From: Paracamarosporium sp. OC-R06-R3
Taxonomy: Eukaryota; Ascomycota; Dothideomycetes; Pleosporales; Didymosphaeriaceae
Assembly: GCA_019828545.1 (NCBI GenBank)
Contig: JACVRA010000238.1
Span: 124,001 to 188,000 of the forward strand
DNA length: 64,000 nucleotides
Direction of reading: 5' to 3'
Position numbers and translations under genes: made by a program. The notes under the pieces are model-generated. The model saw nothing but the letters and a program-made list of their open reading frames with translations. It was not told where the DNA came from and made no database searches. Below are positions 35,958 through 46,054 of the stretch, one piece after another (positions within the stretch are counted from its first letter, which is position 1; each line of letters begins with the position of its first letter).

Positions 35958-37692
35958 TGGGCTGAGTCGCGCTGCTTTTTGGCTATTAGCTATTGGCTGT
36001 GTAGTTGTGATGGTTTTCCGGCGGTTCAGTGTTTCGTCGAACGCCATTGTTTATTGCGGATGATACCCCATAGTTTGGATGAATATGATTTTCTATGACT
36101 ACACACTACCCTCCGTATTGGCAACGTCAAGTGATTGCCCCAAGTGAACTGGGTGTAGGGCTGATTACACGGTTGGTCTTTGAAGTTATCGCAGTTGTGC
36201 TGCCTTATACCGCCATATCAGCCTTGCGAATTCCTATTATGCTTCTCTGTTCTCTGAATTTTTTACAGTATGTTATCCACAGAATGCTGGGTGGTGCTTC
36301 AGGTATTGTCACATTCGTGGTTGTTGCTTTGCAACGTGCGAAAGCCTTCCGCAGAAAAACCCTATCGATCGAAGACGGACCACATAACGTCTCCGGCCTC
36401 GCGATTAGCGTAAACAACCTACTGCATACTCTAGAGTAAATGTGCGATCATGCAAGCCTTTGAAATAAAGATTCAGTGGCTTGTTGTCTATGGAGATGAT
36501 AAGCGTGTACCAAGGTTGTGGAAGAGTTTGAAGTGTCATCTAGACGAGAAGAACATAGAGCGGAAGCGAGCTGCTATTTACGGGCACCTATTTAATATCA
36601 TAATTGAGTGGAACCAGGAAAGAGCTTCATCTGGAGCTATATGATATTGTTGCCTAGCAGAAGGGAGGCAGAAACACATCTATTTGGATTTTGGCGCCAT
36701 GACTATTACTACAATGGAGCATTTCCACGCAAGACTTAGATATTACTACCATGTGAAATACGCTGTTGGTCTTGCTGCTTTAAGTGACAAACCCTTCCTT
36801 GCAAATGTTCACTCCGAGCTAAGAGCCCTTCAATTGTATAATGACTGCAAAGCGTGATTCCTGTATGCGTATCGCACGCCGATCTTGATAGGCCGATCAA
36901 TGCCCGGATCATGTGCTCCAGTACACCAAAACTCTTTGTCAACAATGTACTTCCATTTGATTCGGAAGCGGCCAAAACAATGGGCAATTGTCCATTTGAG
37001 GACTTGGCACGATTTGTTGCTGATGGCAAGGCTAGCCTTCGTCATTGTGATTCTTACGCGTGGTCTTTCCTACACACGAGTTTCAACGGGGGAGGGGATG
37101 CAATCTGCACTGACAACAGAAAGCATGCCGCCAGGACCCTCCGATGTGTAGATACCATAATCCGAGCAAGACGTAAGTTATGACGATATGGCCTCGGCGG
37201 CATCAACTCAGCTCATGCGATGAAATCCCAGCACACCGTTGTGTGAGGCCGCAAGCTTTTGCAACATGGAGACAGCGGCAGTGCTTCTTGAAGCTGATAC
37301 TGATATAAATTTCGGTATTCCCCAGAAGAACAGCATCATACTTCATAATCATGGGTCCTCACTCAGTAACATGTCTAGACAGATCTGTCTCATCTCACAT
37401 TAGCAAAGGTCAATCAACAAAGCCATGTAGGATGTAGGGCTGTATCAGATACCATTCGATAATCTTCCTATTTGATGTACTGCTTCCCCAAGATGTGGAA
37501 GGGAATGCCTTTCCTTCTGAACTTTTATCATGTACGTCATTCAAGAAACTTCGGAGCCCACCACTCGCAGACAACCCAATAGCTCGTTTTTACAGTGCGA
37601 GGGTCAAGCACACGGTATACCAGCAGACCTCCAGTAAAGCAGAAAACTCGCCTCATTCCATGTCGTCCAGTCATTTCTCTCCATACTAAACA
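35958..37692. other. decayed region with an ankyrin-like remnant
   Basis: 1.7 kb containing short interrupted plus-strand open frames. The frame around 37250-37330 reads NMETAAVLLEADTDIN, which matches the helix-2 and loop part of an ankyrin repeat (consensus ET-LLLEAGADIN). About 36970-37180 has another ankyrin-like stretch (EDLARFVADGKASLRHCDSYAWSFLH). No continuous gene can be built from them. Confidence 0.45.
36854..37390 (+). pseudogene. degenerate ankyrin-repeat gene fragment
   Basis: Two ankyrin-like segments lie on the plus strand in one neighbourhood but are separated by stops, without an obvious intron that restores them. The first (36854-37183) has a D-x-x-x-WSFLH pattern resembling the repeat start of fungal ankyrin proteins; the second (about 37245-37335) carries TAAVLLEADTDIN. 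The surrounding DNA is AT-rich. Best read as a relic of a STAND- or ankyrin-type accessory gene; an unresolved spliced gene is the alternative. Confidence 0.4.
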
Positions 37693-38403
37693 TTACCTAA
37701 ACCCGCCCACTGCGTTCTTGACCCCCTTCCAGCTGAACCCCCTCACCATCCCCTTCTGCGCCTTCTTCGCCTCCCTCCGATTCCACTCCTCCATCTCCCT
37801 ATCCTCCTTCCTCCTCCTCTCCTCTTCCCACTCCCTTTCCCGCTCCCTCTCCACCGTCTTCACCCGATCCATACCCGTCTCTTCATCCTCTCCTATCGTG
37901 TTAAGTCTCTTTAGTAACTCGTCATCCGTGTAGATTACTTCCGGACGCCCCTTTGCCGCCGGATCAGCCTCGTGCATCGAGTACACTGGTTTTCTCCGCA
38001 TGGGCTGCGAGTGCGCGGCAGAAGACGATATCTTTGCAAAATCGCGCACGTTGGAATGTGCGTGGGCTGGGCCTAGCGGCTGCGTGTGTTGCTGTGCGAG
38101 TTCGTTTGGAGGTGAGCCTGGGGGTGTGCGTCTAACGCGGTAATTTGTGCCGAATGCGCGGCCAGGTTGCTTCACTTTTGGGGCTGGACTCGAATGTGGT
38201 GCGGGGCCTGGGTGGGATGCTGCGCGCACAGGTTGAGGCCTTTGTGGTTTGGTTGGCGAATTTGCGCCTGATTTTGAGCTTGGTTTGGTTGGTGAATTCG
38301 TGCTTGATTTTGTGCCTGATTTTGGGGACTTTGTCGTGTCTGTTGAGGAGGTGGAGCGCATGTGCATGCGTGGGAGATGTGCTTCGAGGATCTTGGCCGG
38401 CAT
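37693..38403 (-). CDS. hypothetical low-complexity protein
   Basis: Intronless 236-residue frame from an ATG at 38403. Residues 15-60 are a Ser/Thr/Lys/Pro tract with repeated NSPTKP and K-S-G motifs, the middle is Pro/His-rich, and residues about 180-220 are a highly charged helix (EREREREWEEERRRKEDREMEEW) likely to form a coiled coil. It ends with a short conserved-looking FSWKGVKNAVGGFR. No domain is recognised. The conserved end and absence of internal stops support a real gene. Confidence 0.6.
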   Translation of the reverse strand: MPAKILEAHLPRMHMRSTSSTDTTKSPKSGTKSSTNSPTKPSSKSGANSPTKPQRPQPVRAASHPGPAPHSSPAPKVKQPGRAFGTNYRVRRTPPGSPPNELAQQHTQPLGPAHAHSNVRDFAKISSSAAHSQPMRRKPVYSMHEADPAAKGRPEVIYTDDELLKRLNTIGEDEETGMDRVKTVEREREREWEEERRRKEDREMEEWNRREAKKAQKGMVRGFSWKGVKNAVGGFR

Positions 38404-38631
38404 TGTACCGTTGTTGCTGAGGTTGCGTACGTGGTAAATGTTCTAGCGTGGAAGTTCTTGCATTGGACGGTCAAAACCTGATATTGAGATGCTGAAGTGG
38501 ATGAAGAGAAATCTAGTAAGAGCGCGAAGTGGGGAGGATACGCAATAGAAGAAGAATAATCGTCAAGCAGGATATTTGGAGCTTCGTGAGGTGTTGAGCG
38601 GCTCTGGTGAGCGTGACGTTTAATTATGGGA

Positions 38632-38654
38632 ACCCTGACATCATTCGTCAGGGT
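38632..38654. repeat. 8 bp inverted repeat
   Basis: Perfect 8 bp arms separated by 7 nt could form a hairpin. It lies in a gene-free stretch about 230 bp upstream of the minus-strand low-complexity protein gene. No function is known. Confidence 0.5.
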
Positions 38655-39851
38655 CTATCAGTGCCGTGTCGATCACCGTATCAGAGACGCGTATAGCAAT
38701 CTAAGCTTTCTCGAAGCTTTGCCTGTAGTTCTGATAAGGACGGAACGGCGCGGATGCATACGCTATCGTTTGTGCCGGGTGATCGATGCAGGCAACATTT
38801 TTCTCGAACCAATGTCTCGTGCTCATTCAACACTTCTCCCATGATTACTGCGGCATGCAACCTGGTATTTCTCTCTGGCAAATGAATATATTCGTGTTGA
38901 ATCTTATCTTCGTGGAGGGCCACCAAACCCGAGTAATAGATGTTAAAATGCGGTCACTAGAATTTCACGATTCGAACAAAGCTAAGCCTTTACGCGGCTA
39001 GCGTACTAATAGTGCCCTACAGCCGCGATCGGTACGACTACGAATACATATATGTTTTTATGATCGCTGTTCGATGTAACACGGTTCGCCAAAGCATTCG
39101 ATATCGTGATATCAATCAGTGATGCAGCAATACGGCATTCAATCTTACCGAGCAAATAACACTCATGGCCTAGATAGCTGCCGCTGGAGGGGAGAGGTTT
39201 TAAATTTTTCTCTCTCTTTCTTGTTACTACGCCTTTTCGTACTCAAATCTAGGGGGAAAATTTGGTTTGCTGCTACTTTTTGTACCTAGACTCTACGCCA
39301 CTACATTCTTGTCACACAAAGACCCAGAAGGGGAGGTTCAAACGGTACTCAAGACCCGGATGAGATCCAACTACTCATCAATTGTCTGTTCTTGATCATC
39401 GACAGATACATGCCACATAACCAAGGCATCAGACGACTAACCTTACAGCGTTGATACAAACCAGACAAACCAATCACCTTGATATCTGCTGGAACAGCCA
39501 AACACCGAACAGCAGCAACGCCCTATTCTGCAGCCCTCGCACCAATCGCAAACGCCGTCCTCTCGGACTCATCTCTGACTACCACCCTACCCACCTCGCA
39601 CAGCAACACCCCAGCACGAACAAAATCCACACCCGCCTAACTGCATCCAGCCAGCCAATACGAGCCCGCTCGGTTCCTCTTCACCCGCACGCATCTCCCT
39701 GTACGCTACCCCGCCCCCACCAACCACACACCTCACCCATTCATCCACGCCAGCTCTCAGAGCAAAACAAACTTCCGTCTGCATCTACACAAATCCACAA
39801 ATCCACAACCTCTACTCTACACCAGACTACACCATCCGCACAACCCCATCC

Positions 39852-39905
39852 ACTTCCACCCCTTCCTTCCACCCCTTCCTTCCACCCCTTCCTTCCTTCC
39901 TTCCT
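39852..39905 (+). repeat. CT-rich tandem repeat in the aldo-keto reductase leader
   Basis: A 13 bp unit TTCCTTCCACCCC recurs nearly three times and then breaks down into four TTCC units, ending about 60 bp before the ATG. Pyrimidine-rich tracts near the start site are common in strongly expressed fungal genes, so it may be a promoter element or 5' UTR. Confidence 0.75.
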
Positions 39906-39963
39906 ACCCTCTCCTTCTCATCCCCTACACCACCACGCACGCCCTGCGCACGCCACTCGCACA

Positions 39964-41129
39964 ATGATCCCCGAAATGGAATACCGCTTCGCCGGGCGCT
40001 CGGGCCTGCAAGTCTCGGCGGTGTCGCTAGGCGGATGGATCACGTACGGCGGGCAAGTGGACGACGAGAAGACGTTCTCGTGCCTGAAGGCTGCGTACGA
40101 CGCGGGGATAAACTTCTTCGACTGCGCTGAGGGGTACCAGGATGGGGAGTCGGAGCGGGTGATTGGGCGGGCGATTCGGCATTTTGGGTGGAGAAGGAAC
40201 GATCTCGTGATTAGTACGAAGGTGCGTGTGGGTTCTTGTTTTTGGTGATGGGTGTGTGATTGGGATGGGATGAGGTGGGATGAGATGGTGATGCGGGTGT
40301 GGGTGTGTATGGAGGACGACGCTGACAAGGGCAGATCAACTGGGGCGCAGCACACTCGGCGCACGCCGGGAGTCCCCGCGCCAAAGTCAACAACCTGGGG
40401 CTCTCGCGGAAGCACCTGATAGAGGGGACCGAGGCGTCACTGCAAAGGCTGCAATTGAGCTACGTAGACCTACTATACGCGCATCGCCCCGACCGCTACA
40501 CGCCCGTCGAGGAAACCGTCCGCGCCATGAACTTCCTCATCAACACGGGGAAGGCTTTGTACTGGGGGACCTCGGAGTGGCTGGCTACCGAGATAGAAGA
40601 GGCGTGGGCCGTGGCTGACCGCCTTGGACTCATCGGTCCTATCGTCGAGCAGCCGGGGTACTCGCTGCTTCGTAGAGAGAAAGTGGATGGCGAGTTTGCA
40701 AACGCTGGGCTGTATAGTAGGAGGGGTTTGGGGTTGACCATTTTCAGTCCGCTGGCGGGCGGCTTATTGACGGGCAAGTATGTCGACGGGATACCAGACG
40801 ATAGTCGGTTGAAGACGAGCGATGAGCCTGCTGTACAGACGCTGTTGAAGAAGAGGGGGACACCTGCGTGGGATGAGGAGCAAGGCAAGGTCAAGAAGCT
40901 GATTGGGATAGCGGAAAGGCTGGGGACAAACGTTGCGACTCTGTCCATGGCATGGGTGCTGGCCAATGAGGCTGTGGCAAGTGCGATCACAGGGGCGAGT
41001 CGACCGGAGCAGATCTGGGAAACGGTGCATGCGGTGGCGATCTACAAGAAGTTGACGCCTGAAGTTTTGCAGGAGATTGAGACGATCATGGCGAACAAGC
41101 CGGAGGGTGTAACTAAAAGGTTCGGATAG
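39964..41129 (+). CDS. aldo-keto reductase, Kv-channel beta-subunit type
   Basis: Two exons, 39964-40221 and 40335-41129 (113 nt intron, phase 0), give 350 residues, the usual length for a TIM-barrel AKR. The catalytic tetrad is visible as Asp53, Tyr58, Lys86 and His136 (FFDCAEGY, VISTK, LLYAHRPD). The sequence pattern (GLQVSAVSLGGW, VEETVRAMNFLINTGKALYWGTSEW, LAGGLLTGKY) matches the voltage-gated potassium channel beta family (AKR6), which are NADPH-dependent oxidoreductases. In fungi they are cytosolic and substrates are poorly defined. The start may be the ATG at 39964 or the one at 39976. Confidence 0.92.
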
Positions 41130-41147
41130 ATTATTGTATATCCAAGG

Positions 41148-42074
41148 CTACCAGACCCAAGGGACCATGCGCCGGCGCCCACTCACCTTGTCTCTGCCAA
41201 ACTTCTGCTCGTACCATACCTTTGTGCCGGCAGCTGTGACGCCGAGGTTTACGGCTGTGAAGAGGGCGGCAGCCGCCAGTGTCCAATTGATAGCATGCCC
41301 CGCGGGAGCACCGAGGAGCGAGAGCAGAAGGTAGAAAGCGATGTCACAGGTGTAGTGCGGGCAGAGCAGGCTTGGAAAGAGCGGATGCGAAGGCAGCTGG
41401 TAGCCACTGTTCTGGGAACGGAGCCGGTAGAGATAGGCATGGTAGACGTGCTGAAGGACCTGGGCTATGAGGGCCGCAGGCACCAGAAGCGCAGTCCTCC
41501 ACCCCAACACAGTCGGGTCAGGCTCGCGGGCGGTTGAGCTGTCCGTCTGCAAGTCAACCCAGACAGCTACGTTTGTCACCAGATAAAAAAGCAGGCCTAG
41601 CAGCCAATGGGCGAACCACATGGTGCTCTTACTCGACGATGTATATATATATGACTCGACGAGGCGTCGCAGGCCTTGGAGCAGCATCAGAGCCCAGACA
41701 ACGGGCAAGCACCCAGGCGCATGCCACAGGCGCAGCTTCCACGCCCAGAACAGGGAGCTCGCGACGGAGACGACGTAGAAGTGGGTGAAGTAGTTGTGGG
41801 GGACGTGGAAGGTTGCGGCATAGTCAAGCAGGCTCTCCAGGCCGTTTGGGGGGCGGGAGTGGGAGTGGGAGTGGGAGTGGGAGGGTTTCGCTGGGGTTGC
41901 GCGGGAGCCGTAGGCCAGAAAGCGGCGGCGCAGGGCGGGCGTGGCCTGTATGACAAGGACCTGGCAAGCACTGGATTAGTCGGGGTGCGCAGAGGTGAGA
42001 CGGTGTCGCGATACAAGAGCTGAGGCGGCGAGGTAGAAGGCGCGCACGAGGACGGGCAGGGCGAGGAGGAGCAT
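41148..42074 (-). CDS. DFG10: polyprenal reductase, DFG10/SRD5A3 family
   Basis: Two exons, 42074-42015 and 41960-41148 (54 nt intron, phase 0), give 290 residues. This ER membrane enzyme of dolichol synthesis provides the carrier for protein N-glycosylation. Several hydrophobic segments are present. The steroid-5-alpha-reductase-type C-terminal domain includes HWLLGLLFYL, PSLLCPHYTCDIAFYLLLSLLG and a KFG end region. The QGLRRLVESY block is a strong family hallmark. Exon 2 encodes a run of Ser-His repeats (about residues 46-54) from a GGGAGT repeat. The stop lies 19 bp from the AKR stop, in convergent orientation. The short exon 1 encodes the first membrane segment and is my reconstruction. 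Confidence 0.87.
41855..41884. repeat. GGGAGT hexanucleotide repeat coding for Ser-His
   Basis: Four perfect plus one variant 6 bp unit within exon 2 of the DFG10-like gene; each unit adds Ser-His without changing frame, so copy number may vary harmlessly. Confidence 0.8.
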
Positions 42075-42655
42075 TGCGGTGTCGCGGTGTCGCGGTGTCG
42101 CGGTGTCGCGGAAGCCTGAAGGGGGCGGCGGTGGAGAGAAGATTGGCTCACCGCCGCTTGTGGGCCGGGCGGCGACGGCCCCTGGCTAGCGCGGGCTCGA
42201 GGCAGGCGGCGGCGGCGTCGAGGCAGCGGGAGTTGAGGGCAGCAACACGGCGGATGGTGGGCGAGGGCGGTCCCCCAGCGGGCGGCAGCGAGGCGGCGGA
42301 ATGGGAATGCTGGGAGCGGGCTTTTGGCGCGGGCGCATACATAAAGGCCAAATGCCGCGCACCCACGGCGGCCGCGATGTGGGCGCGCACGGCCGGGCAG
42401 GGTTCGCGAGGAGAGGCGCTGAGTGGCCGCCCAGCAGCCCGCCGCGCCTCTCTCCTCTCTCGCCGTTTCGCATCTCACGCCCTCGTCTGCCTCCACTGCA
42501 CCTTCACCTCACCCCCATCGCTTCCATCCCATCTCGTCCCCGCGCCCTGCCGGCACCCCGAAAACGCGTCCCGCCCGCCACGCGCCACCGAGCCGTCCCG
42601 TTGCACGAGGCCGACATGAGGCAGGAGCTCCTGGGTCCTGTCCACTTCCTGCGTG
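42075..42655. other. divergent promoter region DFG10 / HOS4
   Basis: 581 bp, GC-rich, between the divergent starts of the polyprenal reductase and the HOS4-like protein. Long overlapping open frames here are a consequence of the high GC content. Confidence 0.55.
42076..42107. repeat. 8 bp tandem repeat GCGGTGTC abutting the DFG10 start
   Basis: Four perfect 8 bp units begin one base upstream of the DFG10-like ATG and so lie in its 5' leader. Because 8 is not a multiple of 3, copy changes would alter upstream reading frames but not the protein. Confidence 0.85.
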
Positions 42656-45600
42656 ATGAACAGTAATGGCGAACCGCACGTAACGTCGCCAACCCCCCTC
42701 CACGGCGCCCGCGATGCCGTCCCGCGCCCCGCCCCGGCTGCCTCGCCCGCCGCCTCGTCGTCCACCAAGCCGCCCGCCTCCCTGCGCAATGCCCCCGACA
42801 GCGACGACGACGACAACGACGACAACGACGACGACGCCCCGAACGAGTCTGAGGCCGAGACGGTCGTGCTGGACCACAAGCCCGACCGCCCAGAGGCCAA
42901 GCTGATCAAGACGGAGCGCAGCGATGACGACGACGCCGCCCGCCTGCGCTCCGTCAAGGAGGCGCTCAACGGCCGCAGAGGCTCGCTCGACAGGCCCAAC
43001 GGCGACGTCAAGAGCCCCGTGCCCACCTCGCCCAGCAGCCGCACCACCTCGCGCCACACCAAGGAGACCAGCCCGACCGACTCGGCCAGGTCGCCCGGCC
43101 ACTCTGCTGCCTCGCCGCCGCGGCCCACCGCCCGTGGTCGCAGCGCCTCTACCGTCGAATCCCGCAAGCGCAAGCTCCGCGACGACTCGCACCCCAAGGG
43201 CCTCGAGCCGCCTCGCCAAAAGGCCAAGACGGAGGGCATGAGGGAAGTGCGCCAGCCGACGTCACCAGCAACCCCGGGACTGACTCGCCCTCACAAACGC
43301 TCGCAGTCGACGCAGTCATTCATCTCCGGCGCGACCGGCCGCAAGCGCAAGGACGTGACTGCGCTGGCAGTGTCAACAGACCGGAAGCATTGGTCCGACG
43401 ACAGCTCCGAAAACTCGTCTTCACCTCGTCCCACGCAAACACCGAGCCTGCCTGCACAGTCGCGCGCTAAGCGCCCTGGCCGTGCGCTGACGTCGCCTGC
43501 ACGTACAATGGCTCCGCGGCGCGTCGATAAGTTCGGCTCAACCCGTCTTGCAAGAGAGAGCGAGAAAGGCAACCTGGACGCAGTGCGTGCCGCGTACGAG
43601 GCAGCCCCGGATGAGATCGACGTGCCAGATTTCGCCGGAATCACGCCGTTGCAAAAAGCTTCGTTGCACGGCTGGGAGGAGGTGGCCGAGTTCTTGATCA
43701 ACAAAGGATGCCGGACAGACTGCGAATCAAACGACCGAGATACGCCGCTTATCGACGCCGTGGAGAATGGCCATCTGGACGTGGTGAAGCTCCTGCTTAA
43801 CAAGGGACGCGTGAACCCGCACCACCAGAACAAGAAGGGACAACGCGCCATTGACGTGCTGCCCAGCAAGAATGACGTCGATCACCCTCAAGATGTGGAC
43901 GATATCGAGAAGGAGCTCAGGGCTGCCATGCGACGAGAGATCGATACCTCGGCTGCGAATGACGAAGACAGCAGCGCAGGAGTGACACAGACCAAGTCGA
44001 CTTCGCGGTTGCTGTACAACGAATACAATACGGAAACCTTGATCGAAAAAGCCGGAGACGGAGACATCCTGGCAGTGGGAGAGCTCATCAATAGCAACGT
44101 CAAGATCAACATTGCGTGCGGCGTCGCTGCGTCGCGTGGGGGTCATTATGATATTCTTAGCATTCTTCTGGCAAGCGGACTCAAACCGGACCCCGACCCC
44201 TCGAAACACAGCGAGACACCCATGCTTGTGGCCATTGGCAGGGGCCACCTAAAGATCGTAAATCTGTTGCTCGAGCAGGACAATTTCAATCCAACGCGGC
44301 GGAATCGAGAGGGAAAAACCTACTGGGAAATATCCGAGGAGCGGCGAGGCCCGAAATGGGAGCAAGAGAGAGACATTCTCAAGCACGCCTACGATCTTTA
44401 CTCCACGACCCGTAAGAGCCCGAAGCGAACGAAGAAAGAGCCGCCGAACCCTGCTTCCCGCTTGAAGCGAAAGTCATCCCCCCTGATACGCCGAGATCGC
44501 TCGTCATCACCACGACCGGACCGCAAACACATCTCTCTGACAAAATCTTCGACCGTTCCGCAACCACCGCCCAAGTCAAGGAGGCTGATGTCTGGTAAAG
44601 AAATGGCGAACCGGGAAGTCAAACGGCAGCGACGAATTGTCGACGACGAAAGTACCGATGACGACAGCGACGAAGAGGTGCGGGCGCCAGCGAAGAAGTC
44701 TGCCAAGCCACGTTCATACAGCGAAGGTGAAGAGCACAAGTCTCTCAAGCGAGTCAAGGGCGGCGGCGAACAGGATCCAGCGAAGAGGACCCCGAGAGCC
44801 GCCTCTCATGATCACAGTGATCACGACCGACCCAAAGCGAAAATGCGGACAAAGACGGAGAACGTTCACATCAAGAGCAGGTTGGATACGGACTCTGCGG
44901 ACGAGAGGAGAATCAAACACAAAATCAAGCCACGGCCCCTGGAAAAGGACATTCACAATATCAAGAAACGGCGGGCGTCGAATGATTCGCTCGACGATAC
45001 AAAGGTGAAGAAAACGCCCACTGCGTCGGCAAAATCGACGCCCGCACCTCCCGAAAAGGCGTCAACGCCTGACGTGGTCCGCGAACGACGCTTGGAAGAG
45101 CACAAGCGGGCAGAGAAGCAAGCAGAGGCCAAGAAGAAAGCGGCAGAGGAAGCTGCGCGCAAGTGCGAAGAGGAAGCCGCTCGGGAACGCGAAGAGGAGG
45201 CTGCGCGCAAACTGAAAGCAGAAGAAGATGCCCGCAAGGCCGCGGAAGAAGAGGCGCAGAAGAAAGCAAAGGCAGAAGCAGAGGCAAAACGTGTCGCAGA
45301 AGAAGCAGAAGCCGCTCGCAAATTGGAAGAGGAAGAAGCACAGCGACGTGCGGCTGAAGAAGCGCAGCGACAAGAAGAGCTCGCGGCGCGGCAGCGGCGG
45401 ATCGAAAAGCTTCCTCGTGCGTTGCGGAGAGCGTGCGAGCTTGGAAATAACCGGCCTCTACATTTTTCTGGTGAAGAGCTGGGTATTTCCGCTGTCTTCC
45501 TTCCGATCTTCTACGCAACATCCGCCGACCTCCAACTCGAATCAAGTGGGAAAGTGTACATACCCTCCTTCCAAGCCGTTGGCATTCTGGGCCTTCCTGA

Positions 45601-46054
45601 ACTCGATTTCACAAAGTTAAACGCGCCCTACTCCTCGTGGCCACGCATTCCTTTCACGTCCAAACACCGCGACCTCCTCCTCCGCCAATACGATGTTGCA
45701 CTTCTCGCACAAGATTTCCGCTTTCCCATGGAAGGTGCACCGGATTTCGATTACGCACGGATACAAGATTCCATCAAGGAAGCCCGCCAGCAGTTTTTAG
45801 ACATGGAGGGCCTGTACTGGATCGAGGACTCGGTAATCTATCCGGAAATCGAAAAGGTGGAAAGCCTCCAGCCACTCCTAGAAGAGATCAGGAACGTCAA
45901 CAAAAGGAGGCGAATCCACCTTGTCGAAGCCCAGACCGAAGCCATTCCAGAGAAGAAACCCAAGCCGAGGAAGAGCTTCATGGACATGGTACTTGCGCAG
46001 AACGGCGTCAACGGCGTGAATAGCGTGGCGCTCAAGGTCAACGGCGAGGGATGA
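42656..46054 (+). CDS. HOS4: ankyrin-repeat chromatin protein, Hos4-like (Set3 complex)
   Basis: Intronless 1132-residue protein from the ATG at 42656 (an adjacent GTG in frame was ignored). The first 290 residues are disordered, with acidic (DSDDDDNDDNDDD) and Ser/Arg/Lys-rich stretches. Ankyrin repeats occupy about 291-400 (TPLQKASLHGWEEVAEFLINKG, TPLIDAVENGHLDVVKLLLNKG) and about 460-580 (ETPMLVAIGRGHLKIVNLLLEQ). A long Glu/Ala/Lys coiled coil spans about 807-920, followed by a conserved C-terminal domain starting IEKLPRALRRACE. This order fits Hos4 of the Set3 histone deacetylase complex. The assignment rests on architecture; another nuclear ankyrin protein cannot be excluded. Confidence 0.75.
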   Translation: MNSNGEPHVTSPTPLHGARDAVPRPAPAASPAASSSTKPPASLRNAPDSDDDDNDDNDDDAPNESEAETVVLDHKPDRPEAKLIKTERSDDDDAARLRSVKEALNGRRGSLDRPNGDVKSPVPTSPSSRTTSRHTKETSPTDSARSPGHSAASPPRPTARGRSASTVESRKRKLRDDSHPKGLEPPRQKAKTEGMREVRQPTSPATPGLTRPHKRSQSTQSFISGATGRKRKDVTALAVSTDRKHWSDDSSENSSSPRPTQTPSLPAQSRAKRPGRALTSPARTMAPRRVDKFGSTRLARESEKGNLDAVRAAYEAAPDEIDVPDFAGITPLQKASLHGWEEVAEFLINKGCRTDCESNDRDTPLIDAVENGHLDVVKLLLNKGRVNPHHQNKKGQRAIDVLPSKNDVDHPQDVDDIEKELRAAMRREIDTSAANDEDSSAGVTQTKSTSRLLYNEYNTETLIEKAGDGDILAVGELINSNVKINIACGVAASRGGHYDILSILLASGLKPDPDPSKHSETPMLVAIGRGHLKIVNLLLEQDNFNPTRRNREGKTYWEISEERRGPKWEQERDILKHAYDLYSTTRKSPKRTKKEPPNPASRLKRKSSPLIRRDRSSSPRPDRKHISLTKSSTVPQPPPKSRRLMSGKEMANREVKRQRRIVDDESTDDDSDEEVRAPAKKSAKPRSYSEGEEHKSLKRVKGGGEQDPAKRTPRAASHDHSDHDRPKAKMRTKTENVHIKSRLDTDSADERRIKHKIKPRPLEKDIHNIKKRRASNDSLDDTKVKKTPTASAKSTPAPPEKASTPDVVRERRLEEHKRAEKQAEAKKKAAEEAARKCEEEAAREREEEAARKLKAEEDARKAAEEEAQKKAKAEAEAKRVAEEAEAARKLEEEEAQRRAAEEAQRQEELAARQRRIEKLPRALRRACELGNNRPLHFSGEELGISAVFLPIFYATSADLQLESSGKVYIPSFQAVGILGLPELDFTKLNAPYSSWPRIPFTSKHRDLLLRQYDVALLAQDFRFPMEGAPDFDYARIQDSIKEARQQFLDMEGLYWIEDSVIYPEIEKVESLQPLLEEIRNVNKRRRIHLVEAQTEAIPEKKPKPRKSFMDMVLAQNGVNGVNSVALKVNGEG

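Larger units (their letters stand above)
38404..39963. other. intergenic region upstream of the aldo-keto reductase
   Basis: 1.56 kb with no supported gene. It contains an ACCCTGAC/GTCAGGGT inverted repeat (38632-38654) and a pyrimidine-rich tract just before the aldo-keto reductase start. An open frame continues upstream of that start from 39451 but is low-complexity Pro/His/Ser and is more likely 5' UTR. Confidence 0.5.

Noticed and set aside
39451..39963. N-terminal extension of the aldo-keto reductase
   Set aside because: The upstream in-frame part is Pro/His/Ser low-complexity derived from a CT-rich leader; AKR length is normal from 39964.
41687..42496. 269-codon minus-strand open frame
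   Set aside because: It overlaps the DFG10-like exon and the GC-rich divergent promoter in another frame; composition is Pro/Arg/Ser-rich as expected from GC bias.
42509..43219. 236-codon minus-strand open frame
   Set aside because: It is antisense to the N-terminal disordered region of the HOS4-like gene and is a GC-driven shadow.
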